In this document: positions 5,749 through 5,810 of the stretch, piece after piece
Position numbering within the stretch: position 1 is the stretch's first letter
How the letters are laid out: the number at the start of each line of letters is the position of its first letter
DNA from: an uncultured Dermatophilus sp.
Lineage (GTDB): Bacteria > Actinomycetota > Actinomycetes > Actinomycetales > Dermatophilaceae
NCBI GenBank assembly: GCA_945876925.1
Contig: CAMCQD010000127.1
Location: forward strand, 1 to 5,810
Direction of reading: 5' to 3'
DNA: 5,810 bases
The notes under the pieces: model-generated
Database searches by the model: none
The model's input: only the letters and a program-made list of their open reading frames with translations
What the model was told of the DNA's origin: nothing
Made by a program: the position numbers and the translations under genes

Positions 5749-5810
5749 GGTGCGGACCTTCGCGCCCCGCGCCGGCATCGGCCCAGGACAGGCCTGCTGC
5801 GGCGATGCGG

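Noticed and set aside
5179..5778. A - strand open frame opposite the DUF2249 gene
   Set aside because: No family features, and it would run antisense over a gene with a clear DUF2249 match and over both flanking promoter regions.
1..5810. CRISPR arrays, tRNA or rRNA genes, insertion sequences, transposase or phage genes
   Set aside because: No regularly spaced repeats, no tRNA-like folds, no terminal inverted repeats and no mobile-element proteins were recognised anywhere in the window.

Overview
The window is very GC-rich, with strong G/C bias at third codon positions, GTG starts and GGAGG-type ribosome sites. Its gene families are typical of high-GC Gram-positive bacteria, so it most likely comes from an actinobacterium. 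I cannot name the species from sequence alone.

Layout: (1) bases 2-1375, + strand, an AI-2E family (PerM-like) membrane permease whose frame stays open to the left edge and is probably cut there. (2) 1376-1494, a convergent gap with a possible hairpin. (3) 4296 down to 1495, - strand, an operon-like run of three genes: a CBS-CBS-BON protein, a membrane histidine kinase of the LuxR-paired (HPK7) class, and its NarL-type response regulator. (4) 5154 down to 4411, - strand, a winged-helix regulator of the SufR-like COG2345 type with a cysteine/histidine set suited to an Fe-S cluster. (5) 5315-5692, + strand and divergent from that regulator, a small DUF2249 protein with a cysteine-rich N-terminal segment. 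(6) 5693-5810, no gene, but a perfect inverted repeat next to a -10-like box, probably the promoter region of a gene beyond the right edge.

The pieces fit a redox, NO or low-oxygen response locus. This is inference: SufR-like regulators carry oxidation-sensitive clusters, DUF2249 proteins often lie near nitrogen-oxide genes, and CBS-BON proteins and DevR/OsdR-like two-component pairs are common in actinobacterial hypoxia regions. The most interesting observation is a shared 8-base word, ATGGCAGG, found three times. Each copy lies in a non-coding gap just upstream of a gene of this cluster: the DUF2249 gene, the CBS gene and the response regulator. This suggests a common operator. Other oddities are an insertion in the receiver domain, a CxxC tail on the response regulator, loss of the usual histidines in the DUF2249 domain, and a likely leaderless start for the SufR-like gene.
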